DNA of 64,000 nt from Streptomyces stelliscabiei. Its GTDB lineage: Bacteria; Actinomycetota; Actinomycetes; Streptomycetales; Streptomycetaceae. Of this stretch, positions 17,380-25,701 are shown in pieces; the stretch's first letter is position 1; the number at the start of each line of letters is the position of its first letter. The notes under the pieces were generated by a model. That model saw nothing but the letters and a program-made list of their open reading frames with translations. It did not search any database and had not been told where the DNA came from. The stretch covers positions 5,022,001 through 5,086,000 of the forward strand of contig NZ_JADBGF010000001.1 of the NCBI RefSeq assembly GCF_014873495.1, read 5' to 3'. Position numbers and translations under genes: made by a program.

Positions 17380-17919
17380 CTACTCCCCGGACTGACCGGC
17401 CTGGCTCGACGGACACGCGCGGCGCCGCCACGGCAGATCGTCGGAGCCGGGGGCCGCCTGCGGGTCCCCGCCCTGGATCGCCGTCGCGATGGACGCGCAG
17501 ATCTCCTCGAACTGACCGATCTGCTCGGGGCTGAGATGGTCGAAGACGGCCTTGCGGACCGTTTCGACATGGCCCGGCGCCACCCGCTCCAACAGACCCA
17601 TGCCCTCGTCGGTGAGCACGGCGACGCTGCCCCGCTTGTCCCACTGGCAGTCCTCACGCCGCACCACGCCGTCCTTCTCCAGTCGGGTGACGACATACGT
17701 CAGCCGACTGCGCGTGATCTTCTGGTGCTGGGCGAGATCGGTCATCCGCATCCGGCGGTCCGGCGCCTCGGAGAGGGCGGCCAGCACGGAGTAGTAGAGG
17801 TGCGGCAGACCGGCCTCCTGCTGGAGCTGCCGGTCGAGCGCGTCCTCCAGGAGCGAGCTGGCGGCCACGTAGGCACGCCAGGCACGCTGCTCGTCGGGGG
17901 TGAGCCAGCGGGTCGTCAT
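17380..17919 (-). CDS. MarR-family transcriptional regulator
   Basis: 179-residue winged-helix repressor-type protein. The DNA-binding domain spans about 40-115: MTDLAQHQKITRSRLTYVVTRLEKDG is the recognition helix and start of the wing, and RGSVAVLTDEG is the wing. Helical dimerization segments flank it. It lies between ribA (same strand) and the divergent reductase-deaminase gene. AT-rich dyads with TTCAA/TTGAA half-sites occur in front of ribA and over its own promoter, so it probably controls both and itself. The ATG at 17919 is chosen because a TACACT box lies six bases upstream (leaderless); the longer frame to 17955 would start inside the promoter. The ligand is unknown; a flavin precursor would make sense. 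Confidence 0.88.
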   Translation of the reverse strand: MTTRWLTPDEQRAWRAYVAASSLLEDALDRQLQQEAGLPHLYYSVLAALSEAPDRRMRMTDLAQHQKITRSRLTYVVTRLEKDGVVRREDCQWDKRGSVAVLTDEGMGLLERVAPGHVETVRKAVFDHLSPEQIGQFEEICASIATAIQGGDPQAAPGSDDLPWRRRACPSSQAGQSGE

Positions 17920-17925
17920 ACGTAC

Positions 17926-17946
17926 AGTGTAGTTATTGTTTAAAAC
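17926..17946 (-). promoter_or_regulatory. Leaderless MarR promoter with overlapping dyad
   Basis: TACACT (17926-17931, minus strand) is six bases before the ATG. Immediately upstream, GTTT-A-AAAC (17938-17946, plus strand) is a perfect small palindrome followed by TTGAA, resembling the half-sites in front of ribA. This fits autoregulation. Confidence 0.55.
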
Positions 17947-18002
17947 TTGAACCAAGCCCGCCGGAACGCCACGCCGGCCGGACCCACCGCCGAAGTCCCA
18001 GC

Positions 18003-18062
18003 CTCACCGCCGTAGATCCCGTCCTCACCGCCGTAGATCCCATTCTCGCCGCCGTCACCGCC
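18003..18062. repeat. 21-bp tandem repeat in front of the reductase-deaminase gene
   Basis: CTCACCGCCGTAGATCCC plus three variable bases occurs at 18003 and 18024, with a decayed third unit from 18045. It ends a few bases before the ribosome site of the next gene and lies within its leader. Confidence 0.8.
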
Positions 18063-18075
18063 AGGGAGCGCGTCC

Positions 18076-19233
18076 ATGCCCCAGCCCTACGTCCTGTTGT
18101 CCGCCGCCGTCTCCCTCGACGGCTTCCTGGACGACACCGGGCCCGAGCGGCTGCTGCTCTCCGGCCCGGCCGACTTCGACCGGGTCGACGAGGTGCGCGC
18201 GGCCAGCGACGCCATCCTGATCGGCGCCGGCACCCTGCGCACCGACAACCCCCGCCTGCTGGTCAACTCCCCCGAGCGCCGCGCGGCCCGTGTCGCCGCC
18301 GGACTCTCCGAGTACCCGCTGAAGGTCACGGTCAGCGCGTCCGGCGATCTCGACCCGGCGGCCCAGTTCTGGCACACGGGCGGCGCGAAGGTCGTGTACA
18401 CGACGGACACGGGTGCGGGGCGGCTGCGCGACCTGGGCCTGCCGACCGGCCCGAACGGTGTCGATGTCGTGCCCGTCGGCCCCGAACTGGAGTGGCCCGC
18501 CCTCCTCGACCACCTCGCGGTCGTACGCGGTGTCCGGCGCCTCATGGTGGAGGGCGGCGGCCTCGTCCACACCCAACTGCTCCAGCAGGGCCTCGCGGAC
18601 GAGGTGCAGCTGGCCGTGGCACCGGTGTTCGTGGGCGAGACGGACGCGCCGCGGCTGTTCGGGACGGGCGCGTATCCCGGGGGACCGCGGAGCCGGCTCC
18701 GACTGCTGGAGACCCGGCCGGTCGGCGACATCGTCCTCATCCGGTACGCCCCCTCCGTCCCCGGCGTCGGGCCGGCCGTCTCCCCCGCCGACCGCCACTG
18801 GCTGGCTCTGGCCTGCGAACTGGCCGCCGCGTGCCCGCCCTCGCGGACCGCGTTCAGCGTGGGGGCCGTCGTGGTCGCCGAGGACGGCACGGAACTGGCC
18901 CGCGGTCACTCCCGTGAGGGCGGCGACCCCGTGGTCCACGCCGAGGAGGCGGCCCTCGCCAAGATCGACCCCACCGACCCGCGCCTCGCCTCCGCCACGG
19001 TCTACAGCAGCCTGGAACCGTGCGCCCGCCGCGCCTCCCGCCCCGCGCCCTGCGCCCGGCTCGTCCTGGACGCGGGCATCCGCCGAGTCGTCACGGCCTG
19101 GCGGGAGCCGGACACGTTCGTCGAGGACGCGGCGGTCGGGAACGCGGTGCTGGCGGCGGAGGGGGCCGTGGTCGTGGTGCTGGGGGAGTACGGGGGGCGG
19201 GCGCAGGCGCCCAACGAGCATTTGGTCGGCTGA
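18076..19233 (+). CDS. Fused RibD-like reductase-deaminase in reversed domain order
   Basis: 385 residues. The N-terminal half (about 1-220) is a RibD_C/dihydrofolate-reductase-like domain (LSAAVSLDGFLDD, DAILIGAGTLRTDNPRL, RRLMVEGGG). The C-terminal half (about 230-380) is a cytidine/deoxycytidylate-type deaminase with HAEEAAL at about 288 and SLEPCARRASRPAPC at about 312-326, the zinc-binding HxE and PC...C motifs. Canonical RibD has the deaminase first, so the order is reversed. The pair of reactions would deaminate the GTP cyclohydrolase II product and reduce its ribose, matching ribA nearby. RBS GGGAG is nine bases before the ATG. It is divergent from the MarR gene. Riboflavin or a related pyrimidine product is inferred. 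Confidence 0.88.
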   Translation: MPQPYVLLSAAVSLDGFLDDTGPERLLLSGPADFDRVDEVRAASDAILIGAGTLRTDNPRLLVNSPERRAARVAAGLSEYPLKVTVSASGDLDPAAQFWHTGGAKVVYTTDTGAGRLRDLGLPTGPNGVDVVPVGPELEWPALLDHLAVVRGVRRLMVEGGGLVHTQLLQQGLADEVQLAVAPVFVGETDAPRLFGTGAYPGGPRSRLRLLETRPVGDIVLIRYAPSVPGVGPAVSPADRHWLALACELAAACPPSRTAFSVGAVVVAEDGTELARGHSREGGDPVVHAEEAALAKIDPTDPRLASATVYSSLEPCARRASRPAPCARLVLDAGIRRVVTAWREPDTFVEDAAVGNAVLAAEGAVVVVLGEYGGRAQAPNEHLVG

Positions 19234-19378
19234 GCGAGGGGCGGGGCCGGCAAGGCCTGGCGGGGGCCCGACGCCGGCGCGCCGGGGCCCGACGCGGACC
19301 TGCCAAACGCCTCGCTCCCGGCCCCCGAACAACCCGTGTGCTTGAGGTCCCGCAGATGGCGTACACTGGTTTCAACGA

Positions 19379-19452
19379 CGCGGGGTGGAGCAGCTCGGTA
19401 GCTCGCTGGGCTCATAACCCAGAGGTCGCAGGTTCAAATCCTGTCCCCGCTA
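19379..19452 (+). tRNA. tRNA-fMet(CAU), initiator
   Basis: 74-base cloverleaf with anticodon CAT. Initiator features: mismatched first acceptor pair (C1 opposite U72) and three consecutive G:C pairs in the anticodon stem (GGG-CTCATAA-CCC). CCA is not encoded. It is followed by a perfect terminator hairpin. Confidence 0.96.
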
Positions 19453-19460
19453 CTGAAGGC

Positions 19461-19495
19461 CGAAGGCCGGAATCCGATCAGGATTCCGGCCTTCG
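19461..19495 (+). terminator. Terminator after tRNA-fMet
   Basis: Perfect 15-bp stem (19461-19475 with 19481-19495) around GATCA, nine bases after the tRNA. There is no U-tract, as is common in Streptomyces. Confidence 0.8.
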
Positions 19496-19601
19496 GTGCG
19501 TCCGGAACCGCTCACCCGCTCACCGCACGGGGGCGGCTCGCAGGGATCCCTGCCCAGGAGGGCCATGGTCAGCGGCTGACCGCGGCCCCGGAGGGTCGTG
19601 T

Positions 19602-19800
19602 TCAGCCGCTGACCGCGAAGACCGTGCCGTCGTCCTAGGCGACGTGGGCCGTGTCGTCGGTCGCCGTGGGCGAGGAGCGGATGTCCGCGCCGATGCGGTA
19701 TGTCCACAGGGGATGTGCCGGTGTCCGCGCCGAGGGCGTGCACCGAGGTTTCCGCAGCGGTCCGTGGCGGGCGATGGTGTCGCCGAGCGCATCCCGCCCG
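19602..19800 (-). pseudogene. Remnant of a PQQ-binding-like beta-propeller protein
   Basis: Reading the minus strand in shifting frames recovers one beta-propeller repeat: TDRCGNL (about 19761-19741), then VHALGADTGT after a frameshift (about 19743-19714), then PLWTYRIGADIRSSPTATDD and TAHVA after another. This is followed by an in-frame TAG (19635-19637), DDGTVFAVSG, and a stop at 19602. Such blades are typical of secreted PQQ-like proteins and sensor tails of Ser/Thr kinases. At least two frameshifts and a nonsense codon show it is dead. No kinase or other part of the parent gene remains. The bases from about 19496 to 19601 hold nothing beyond short GGTCAGC dyads. Confidence 0.75.
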
Positions 19801-19818
19801 CGCCGAGGCGACCTTCTC

Positions 19819-21024
19819 TCAGCTGTGCGCCCGTGCCGTGAGATAGGGGTCGCGACGGAGAACTTCGCGACTGCCGAGAAGGGTGCCGGCGGCCAGGCCG
19901 ACGGCGGGCAACAGCAGTGCGGCGGCGGCCCAGGCCGGTCCGGGCAGGGCGTCCGTGGGGGAGATGGGCAGACCGAGGAGGTCACTGAGCGGGCCCGCCA
20001 GCGCCACGGAAGCGCACGTACCGACGAGCACGCCCACCACGCCGGCCGTCCCACCCGAGATGACCGCCTCCCCGAGCAGGATCCGCCGCAGCTCCGAGCG
20101 CCCGGAGCCGAGAATCCGCAGGACGGCGAACTGCCCGACCCGGGCCCGCGTACTGTCCGCCGCACGTACCGACCCGAGCGCGACGGCGCCGACCGCCAGG
20201 ACCAGCACCCCGACCCGCATCGCGAGATCCGCCACCCCGAACAGACCGGGCAGGTCACGCACCCGATCGGACACGGGTGACGCCGAGAACCCGTCTTTCT
20301 GCAGCGCCCTGGTGACGGCGGCCACCTGCCTCTGATGCCCCACCAGCACGACGGCGGACCGCGCGCCCTCCTTCGCACGGAACGTCTCCGACGTCTGCCC
20401 GGCTCGCGCCGCGGCCAGCAGCGCGGCAGTGTCCTCAGCGAGATAGGCGACATCGGGACCGTCGGCCTGCCAGGCGGGGTCGTAGAGGGCGGTGACCTGC
20501 AGTTCGACGACCTGAGTGGTGCCGGACGCCGCGCCCGTCGCCTTCGTGTACCCGAAGGCGACGGTACGGCCGAGGAGCGGCGCGAAGTCGGTCCCCTGCG
20601 CGGCGGCCGGCAGAACGACCTCGTTCCGCCCGAGTCCGGCGGAACCCGCCGGGATCCTCCCCTTCACAACGGGCAGGTCGTCCCCTGGTGTCAGGGTGTG
20701 ACCGGCCAGGTCGTACGTCCCCTCCTCCTCGGCGTACAGCACGGACGGATAGTCGGCGACGACCCGCCGTACGCCCGGTACGCGGGCGGCCTCCCCCAGC
20801 GCCGAAGTCGTCAGTGGCCGGACCGAGGTGTCGCCCTCGAACGAGGACAGTTCGATCTGGGTGAGCCCACCCGACCCCAGCACGTCCCGCTCCACGGCAC
20901 CCGCGGCGCCGGCGGCCACCCCCGCGGACGTGGTCAGCAACGCGGCCAGAACGGTGAGCATCGGCAGGGCCCTGCGCAGCGAACGAGGGTCACGGGTCCA
21001 GGTGTACAGACTCCAACGGCTCAT
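19819..21024 (-). CDS. FtsX-like ABC transporter permease
   Basis: 401 residues with the MacB/LolC plan. One transmembrane helix is near the N-terminus (about 18-45, LPMLTVLAALLTTSAGV). A large outer domain of about 200 residues follows, then three transmembrane helices between about 265 and 390 with the FtsX core (VLRILGSGRSELRRILLGEAV). Such permeases do not pass substrate through the membrane directly but use ATP to move or extrude peptides and lipoproteins outside. The start codon overlaps the stop of the ATPase gene (ATGA), so the two are translationally coupled. It is the last gene of a four-gene operon and would act with that ATPase, probably as a dimer. Substrate unknown; the secreted protein encoded by the operon's first gene is the obvious candidate. 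Confidence 0.85.
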   Translation of the reverse strand: MSRWSLYTWTRDPRSLRRALPMLTVLAALLTTSAGVAAGAAGAVERDVLGSGGLTQIELSSFEGDTSVRPLTTSALGEAARVPGVRRVVADYPSVLYAEEEGTYDLAGHTLTPGDDLPVVKGRIPAGSAGLGRNEVVLPAAAQGTDFAPLLGRTVAFGYTKATGAASGTTQVVELQVTALYDPAWQADGPDVAYLAEDTAALLAAARAGQTSETFRAKEGARSAVVLVGHQRQVAAVTRALQKDGFSASPVSDRVRDLPGLFGVADLAMRVGVLVLAVGAVALGSVRAADSTRARVGQFAVLRILGSGRSELRRILLGEAVISGGTAGVVGVLVGTCASVALAGPLSDLLGLPISPTDALPGPAWAAAALLLPAVGLAAGTLLGSREVLRRDPYLTARAHS

Positions 21025-21719
21025 CCGAGGCTCCCCTCACGGGCGCCGCGCAGGCCGGCGGCCGACAGCACTCCCCCGTCGAGCACATGACGCCGGTCGC
21101 AGGTCCCGGCGACCGCCGTGTCGTGCGTGACGAGCAGGACGGCCGCACCTCGCTCCGCGCACGAACGCAGCGCCTCCATCACCGAGTTCGCGTTCCTGGG
21201 ATCGAGACCCGAGGTCGGCTCGTCGGCCAGGATGAGCACCGGCCGCTTCACCGCCGCCCGCGCTACGGCGATACGTTGCCGCTGCCCACCGGAGAGTTCG
21301 GTGACCCGGGAGTCGACAAGGTCACCCATCCCCAGATCACCGAGGAGCGCCCGGGCCTCCGTACGGTGCCGGGCGAGCCGAGGGCCGAAGGCGGCGGCCA
21401 CGTTCTCCCAGGCGTTGAGGAACGGCAGCAGCCCCAGATCCTGCAGGACGATGCCGATCGAGCGCCGCCGCAGCAGATCCCGCTCGGCCACGGTCAGCGC
21501 CCCGGTGTCCGTGCCGGTGATGTGCAACGAGCCCGCGGCCGGAGACAGGATCAGCCCGAGAAGGGCGAGCAGCGTGCTCTTGCCCGAACCGGACGGTCCC
21601 TCGACAGCGGCCGTCGTTCCCGCGTCGAGGGTGAGGTCCGCTCGGGTCACACCCGCGCCGGACGCGTAGCTGAACGCCAGACCTTCGGTGACGACGGCGG
21701 GTGGGGCGGCGGTGTTCAT
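21021..21719 (-). CDS. ABC transporter ATP-binding protein (LolD/MacB type)
   Basis: 232 residues with a complete nucleotide-binding domain. Walker A is VEGPSGSGKST (about 39-49), the Q-loop is VLQDLG, the ABC signature LSGGQRQRIAVARA is near 141-154, Walker B with catalytic Glu is LILADEPTSGLD (about 161-172), and the switch His is in LLVTHD. It energizes the FtsX-like permease whose start overlaps its stop. The ATG at 21719 is 40 bases after the preceding gene's stop, so it is co-transcribed with the genes upstream. Confidence 0.92.
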   Translation of the reverse strand: MNTAAPPAVVTEGLAFSYASGAGVTRADLTLDAGTTAAVEGPSGSGKSTLLALLGLILSPAAGSLHITGTDTGALTVAERDLLRRRSIGIVLQDLGLLPFLNAWENVAAAFGPRLARHRTEARALLGDLGMGDLVDSRVTELSGGQRQRIAVARAAVKRPVLILADEPTSGLDPRNANSVMEALRSCAERGAAVLLVTHDTAVAGTCDRRHVLDGGVLSAAGLRGAREGSLG

Positions 21720-21759
21720 GGGGCGGTGTCCTTCTTCTGGGGTGGGGGAGTCGGACAGG

Positions 21760-23370
21760 TCAGGCCAGGAGGTAGTACGCGGCTCTGGTGGCGTCCGCCG
21801 AAGCGGTGCCGCCCGGCGAGGCGGCGTACAGGTCGGGGAATCGCGTGTCGCTGTAGCGCCGAAGAAGCTCGGGCAGGTCGTCCCAGAGCTGTTGCGGAAT
21901 GCTCTGCTCGGAGGCGAGCGCTGCCTGGACCGCGTCCGATGCGGTCACCAGATCCCCCGCACGCAACGCCCGCCTGGCCTGCGCAATGAGGTCGGTGCGC
22001 TCCGTGAGCCGTGCCGCGTGAGCCGCGCACCCGGCGTCCGCGAGTACGACCGCGATGCGCAGCGACCGGGCGGACAGCTCCGCGCGGCCTTCTCCGTCCG
22101 GCGCGTCGACGGTCGTACGCCCGCAGCCCAGCCCGAACTCCGCGCGTGCCGCCATGACGCCGTACCACCGGCGCTCGTTCTCCGGTGTCAGCCGCGTCGG
22201 CACCTTCAGCCGAGCCGCCTCCGCCACTCCCTTTGCGGCCTGTGGCCCACAGGTCAGGGCCAGCCGGTGGCACGTCATGGCGAGCAGCAGTCGATCGGAC
22301 GGTTCGAGACCGGCGTCCGCGCCCATCCGCGTCAGCCGCCGCTTGAGCCAGTACGGCGTGTGCTCCTGCTGAGCGCCGGCTGTCAGCGCCCGCGCGGCGT
22401 CGTAGGTGGCGGTCAGCGTCCCCAGTTGGGCCGGCGTCTTCGCGACGAGGCCGTCGGGCCGGACGTGCCCCACCGGTTCGGGGAGCGAGCCGGCCACAGG
22501 GCCGGTCCCGTCGCCGACCATGAGGGCACGCCGGACCAGCCAGCGTGTCTGTGTGTCGGAGTCCGACAGCACAGGCACCAGGCAGTCGTACGTCGCCCGG
22601 GTCAGCCGCTGCCGCAGCAGGGTCAGCGCGGCCCGCTGGATCGGGTCGAGGCCGGTGCACCCCGCGCCCAGTCGCGCATCGGCGCCCCGAACCGCACGGG
22701 TCGCGTGGGCCCGTACTCCGACCGCGCGCAGGGCCTCCACCGCGTAGAGCGCCGGTACGGCCTGCTCGGCGCGGGCGGTGTCCGCGGCGAGCGTCGCCAG
22801 CAGGGTCCGAGGCACCTCACCGTCCCGCCCCAGGCAGGTCAGGGTCTGGAGGAAGGCCGCCCTCGTGGCGAGCGAGGTGAGGGTGTCGTCCTCGTCGTCG
22901 GGCGCGGTCAGATACCCGAGCGCCTCCCCTTCGGCCCGTTGGCGGAGCCCCGCCTGTTCGAGAACGGTTGCGGCGCCGCGACTCCCGTCCGTTCCCCTCC
23001 CCGCGAGGGAAAGGCACACGTAGTGAGCCCGCCATGCAGGGGTGTCCAGGACGTCGCTCCGGGCGAGTTCGGCGAGCCGGGCGGCCTCGACCTCGGGCAC
23101 GCCCGCCGCACCGCCTGCCTGACGCCCTGCGGCCAGGGCTGCCTCCAGACGCGCGTACGCGGTCGGGTACAGCGCGGGGTCACGCCCGACATCGGCGCGG
23201 GTGGCGCGCACGAGGTCGTTCGCCCCGCGCAGGGCGTCGAGTTGCGCGGCCAGGTCGGCGCCGGGTGGCATGGGCCGGTCCACCGGCCCGCCGCCGAACA
23301 CCGAGGCGCCGAGAGCGGCGGCGGCCGCCGCCAGGGCCACGGACACGAGAGCCGGGCGACGACGGTCCAC
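21760..23370 (-). CDS. Uncharacterized membrane-anchored protein of the ABC operon
   Basis: 536 residues that I do not recognise. A basic start (MDRRRPALVS) is followed by one hydrophobic segment, VALAAAAAALGASVF, so it is probably anchored with the rest outside the cell. The remainder is Ala/Leu/Arg-rich helical sequence with spaced cysteines (for example YVCLSLAGR, TLTCLGRDGE, CHRLALTCG, DAGCAAHAARL), like a solenoid. The GTG at 23370 is chosen because GAGGGAG lies just upstream; a GTG at 23382 has no ribosome site. It begins 15 bases after the secreted-protein stop and ends 40 bases before the ATPase. It may be a substrate-handling or immunity partner of the ABC pair. Confidence 0.75.
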   Translation of the reverse strand: MDRRRPALVSVALAAAAAALGASVFGGGPVDRPMPPGADLAAQLDALRGANDLVRATRADVGRDPALYPTAYARLEAALAAGRQAGGAAGVPEVEAARLAELARSDVLDTPAWRAHYVCLSLAGRGTDGSRGAATVLEQAGLRQRAEGEALGYLTAPDDEDDTLTSLATRAAFLQTLTCLGRDGEVPRTLLATLAADTARAEQAVPALYAVEALRAVGVRAHATRAVRGADARLGAGCTGLDPIQRAALTLLRQRLTRATYDCLVPVLSDSDTQTRWLVRRALMVGDGTGPVAGSLPEPVGHVRPDGLVAKTPAQLGTLTATYDAARALTAGAQQEHTPYWLKRRLTRMGADAGLEPSDRLLLAMTCHRLALTCGPQAAKGVAEAARLKVPTRLTPENERRWYGVMAARAEFGLGCGRTTVDAPDGEGRAELSARSLRIAVVLADAGCAAHAARLTERTDLIAQARRALRAGDLVTASDAVQAALASEQSIPQQLWDDLPELLRRYSDTRFPDLYAASPGGTASADATRAAYYLLA

Positions 23371-23385
23371 GTGCTCCCTCACCGC

Positions 23386-23850
23386 TCAGTCGTTGGCACA
23401 GGCCGAAGCGAACGCTTTGACACCGGACTTGAAGGCACCGCCGTCGGAGCAGGTGGTGATGCTCGTGTTGAGCGAGCCCCCCGGGTCGGCGATACCGCTG
23501 ATGTCGGCGATCCAGGTGTTCTTGTTGGTCCAGCTGACCTGCCGGGTGCTCTCGCTCACCGGCGTCCCGCTCGGGCTCAGCGCGAGGGTCGCCTGCCAGC
23601 CGTTGGCCTTCACCGTCGCCGTGTTGCTGATCTTGCTCACCGGGTACTTCGCACCGCCCTTCGTGGTCTTCGTCGACGTCTTGAAGGAGCACTTGTCGGC
23701 ATAGGCGTTGCACTGCCACGCGGTGACCTCGACCCGGGCACCCGTACCGGGCAACGGCGTCGACCCGGTGTCCGAGATGGCCGCGGTCGGCACGGCGGCC
23801 CCCGCCATCAGCATCCCGACCAGCCCCGACGTCAGCAGGATCCTCTTCAT
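23386..23850 (-). CDS. Small secreted four-cysteine protein, first gene of ABC operon
   Basis: 154 residues. A clear signal peptide (MKRILLTSGLVGMLMAGAAV, cleavage near PTAA-IS) precedes a mature part of about 130 residues, rich in Thr, Ser, Lys and Gly. The four cysteines are C47, C54, C134 and C151, spaced for two disulfides. The sequence looks beta-rich (ARVEVTAWQC, SNTATVKANGWQATLAL) and has no catalytic motif I know. The ATG at 23850 has GAGGGGCGG directly upstream. It heads the operon followed by the unknown anchored protein and the ABC pair, a layout seen for exported peptides or bacteriocins with dedicated transporters. It does not match lactococcin 972-type bacteriocins. Function unknown. 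Confidence 0.8.
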   Translation of the reverse strand: MKRILLTSGLVGMLMAGAAVPTAAISDTGSTPLPGTGARVEVTAWQCNAYADKCSFKTSTKTTKGGAKYPVSKISNTATVKANGWQATLALSPSGTPVSESTRQVSWTNKNTWIADISGIADPGGSLNTSITTCSDGGAFKSGVKAFASACAND

Positions 23851-24285
23851 CCGCCCCTCCCCGTGTTCACGGCGCGCACATGCAGACATGTCGCCCCAAC
23901 CAGGCGGCGAACTGTATATGTTGCGCAAATACTGAACAGTGACCGAAAAGCGACGCGCCCATACCCCCTGGACCGTCACTCGCCCCGTGAAGAAACCATC
24001 AAGCGGAGGCCGTCCCGGTCGCAGACGTCCGCAGACCGAAGGGCGGGTGACCGGTTTCGGCCACGGACAGTCGGCGTTGTTCACACCTGAGCGTGACGGC
24101 GGTCCGCCCGCCCCGCTCACCGACGTCACACGCTCAGCCCCTTTCCGCGAGCCGGCTCCCGGGTGGCGTGCCAGGCTCGGGAGCGCGCCGGGTGTGTCAG
24201 CCGGCGTGGCGTCCGGTGCGTTCCGGTTCGGTGGTAGCCGTCCGTGGGAGCGGAACGAGCCCGCACCCGCGAGGAGGCTGTGCGC
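23851..24285. promoter_or_regulatory. Divergent promoter region of the secreted-protein operon and ClC gene
   Basis: 435 bases without a gene. Upstream of the operon the minus strand shows CATATACAGT (possible -10 TATACA near 23913-23918), flanked by ACTGT/ACAGT arms about 30 bases apart, and an ACATG-TCTG-CATGT dyad nearer the gene (around 23879-23892). These could be operator elements. The half nearer the ClC gene shows nothing I recognise. Confidence 0.4.
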
Positions 24286-25686
24286 ATGCCGGTCAGTACG
24301 GACGGGTCCGAGGCCCCCTCGCCCGTGGACCCGAGGACGCTGCTGCGGAGCCGCGCCTACCTCGTCCTGCTGTTGATGGCCGCCCTGATCGGCGTACCGG
24401 TGTCCGCGGCGGCGTTCGGGTTCCTCGCCCTGGTCGGGGAGGTCCAGCCGCTGATCTACGCGGATCTGCCCAGGTCGTTGGGGTTCGACGGAACGCCGTG
24501 GTGGTGGCCGTTTCCCCTGCTCGCCCTCGGGGGGTTGCTCGTGGCGCTGACGGTGCGGTACCTGCCGGGGAACGGCGGCCACGAACCGTCGGCCGGGTTC
24601 AAGCCCGCCGCCGCGCCCACCCCCGTCGAACTGCCCGGCATCTTCCTCGCCGCCCTGGCCACGCTCAGCTTCGCCGCCGTCCTCGGTCCCGAGGCGCCGC
24701 TCCTGGCGCTCGGCGGCGGGCTCGCCGCCGGTGCCGTACGGATGGTCAGACGCGACCCCCCGGAGCAGATGAGCGCGGTGCTGGGCGCGGCGGGCAGCTT
24801 CGCGGCCGTCAGCTCGCTGCTGGGGTCACCCCTGCTGGGAGCGTTTCTCCTGATGGAGGCCTCGGGGCTGGGCGGACCGATGATGGCGATGGTGCTGGTG
24901 CCCGGTCTGCTGGCCTCCGGCATCGGCGCGCTGGTCTTCGTCGGACTGGGTTCCTGGACCGGGCTCGGCACCTACTCGCTGACACTGCACGATGTGCCCG
25001 AGGCCGCGCGCCCGACGGTGGCGGAGTTCGGCTGGGCTCTGGTCATCGGGCTGTCGGCCGCGCTCGCGGGGGTGGGCATCCGATGGCTCGCCGTCCGGCT
25101 CAGGAGGCACGTCGAGCGGCGCCGCGTGCCGCTCACGGTGGTCATGGGCCTGGTCGTGGCCGGCCTGGCGATCGCCTTCGCGGAGGCCACCGGCGAACCG
25201 GCGACCGACGTCCTGTACTCGGGGCAGACGGCGATGGATCCCCTCCTGAGGCACAGTGCCGCGTACTCGGCGGGCGCGCTGGCACTGCTGGTGCTGTGCA
25301 AGGGCCTCGCCTACTGCGTGTCACTCAGCGCTTTCCGGGGAGGGCCGATCTTTCCCGCGATGTTCGTGGGAGCGACCGGCGGCCTCCTGTTCTCCCACCT
25401 CCCGGGGCTGACCCTGATGGCCGGGTTCGCGATGGGGATCGGAGCGATGAGCGCCGCGATGCTGGGGCTGCCGCTGGTATCCGTCCTGCTGGCCACGCTG
25501 CTGATCGGGGCACAGGGGGTCACCGTCATGCCGCTGGTGATCGTCGCGGTCGTGGTCTCGTACGTCGCCACGGCGAAGCTCACGCCGCCGCCCGGGCCGG
25601 CACCGTCGCCGTCATCCTCACCGTCGCCCTCGACTCCGGGACCATCACCGGCACCGGCACCTGCACCTGGTCGACGACGGCCATGA
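24286..25686 (+). CDS. ClC-family chloride channel/antiporter
   Basis: 466 residues with about ten hydrophobic helices. The selectivity and gating signatures are present: AAVLGPEAPLLALGGG (GxEGP-like loop with the external glutamate) at about 141-156, and FRGGPIFPAMFVGA (GxFxP loop) near 350-363. No CBS domains follow; the C-terminus is a Pro/Ser-rich tail (PSPSSSPSPSTPG). Family members exchange chloride for protons or conduct chloride across the membrane and assist acid tolerance. The ATG at 24286 has GAGGAGG eight bases upstream and is preferred to 24244. It is divergent from the secreted-protein operon and convergent with the small gene at 25702. Confidence 0.9.
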   Translation: MPVSTDGSEAPSPVDPRTLLRSRAYLVLLLMAALIGVPVSAAAFGFLALVGEVQPLIYADLPRSLGFDGTPWWWPFPLLALGGLLVALTVRYLPGNGGHEPSAGFKPAAAPTPVELPGIFLAALATLSFAAVLGPEAPLLALGGGLAAGAVRMVRRDPPEQMSAVLGAAGSFAAVSSLLGSPLLGAFLLMEASGLGGPMMAMVLVPGLLASGIGALVFVGLGSWTGLGTYSLTLHDVPEAARPTVAEFGWALVIGLSAALAGVGIRWLAVRLRRHVERRRVPLTVVMGLVVAGLAIAFAEATGEPATDVLYSGQTAMDPLLRHSAAYSAGALALLVLCKGLAYCVSLSAFRGGPIFPAMFVGATGGLLFSHLPGLTLMAGFAMGIGAMSAAMLGLPLVSVLLATLLIGAQGVTVMPLVIVAVVVSYVATAKLTPPPGPAPSPSSSPSPSTPGPSPAPAPAPGRRRP

Positions 25687-25701
25687 ACCCGACGCAGCCG
25701 C

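Noticed and set aside
23386..23850. Lactococcin 972-type bacteriocin
   Set aside because: Length, cysteine pattern and conserved Trp/Gly motifs do not fit, and the companion 536-residue protein is not the seven-span protein of those systems.
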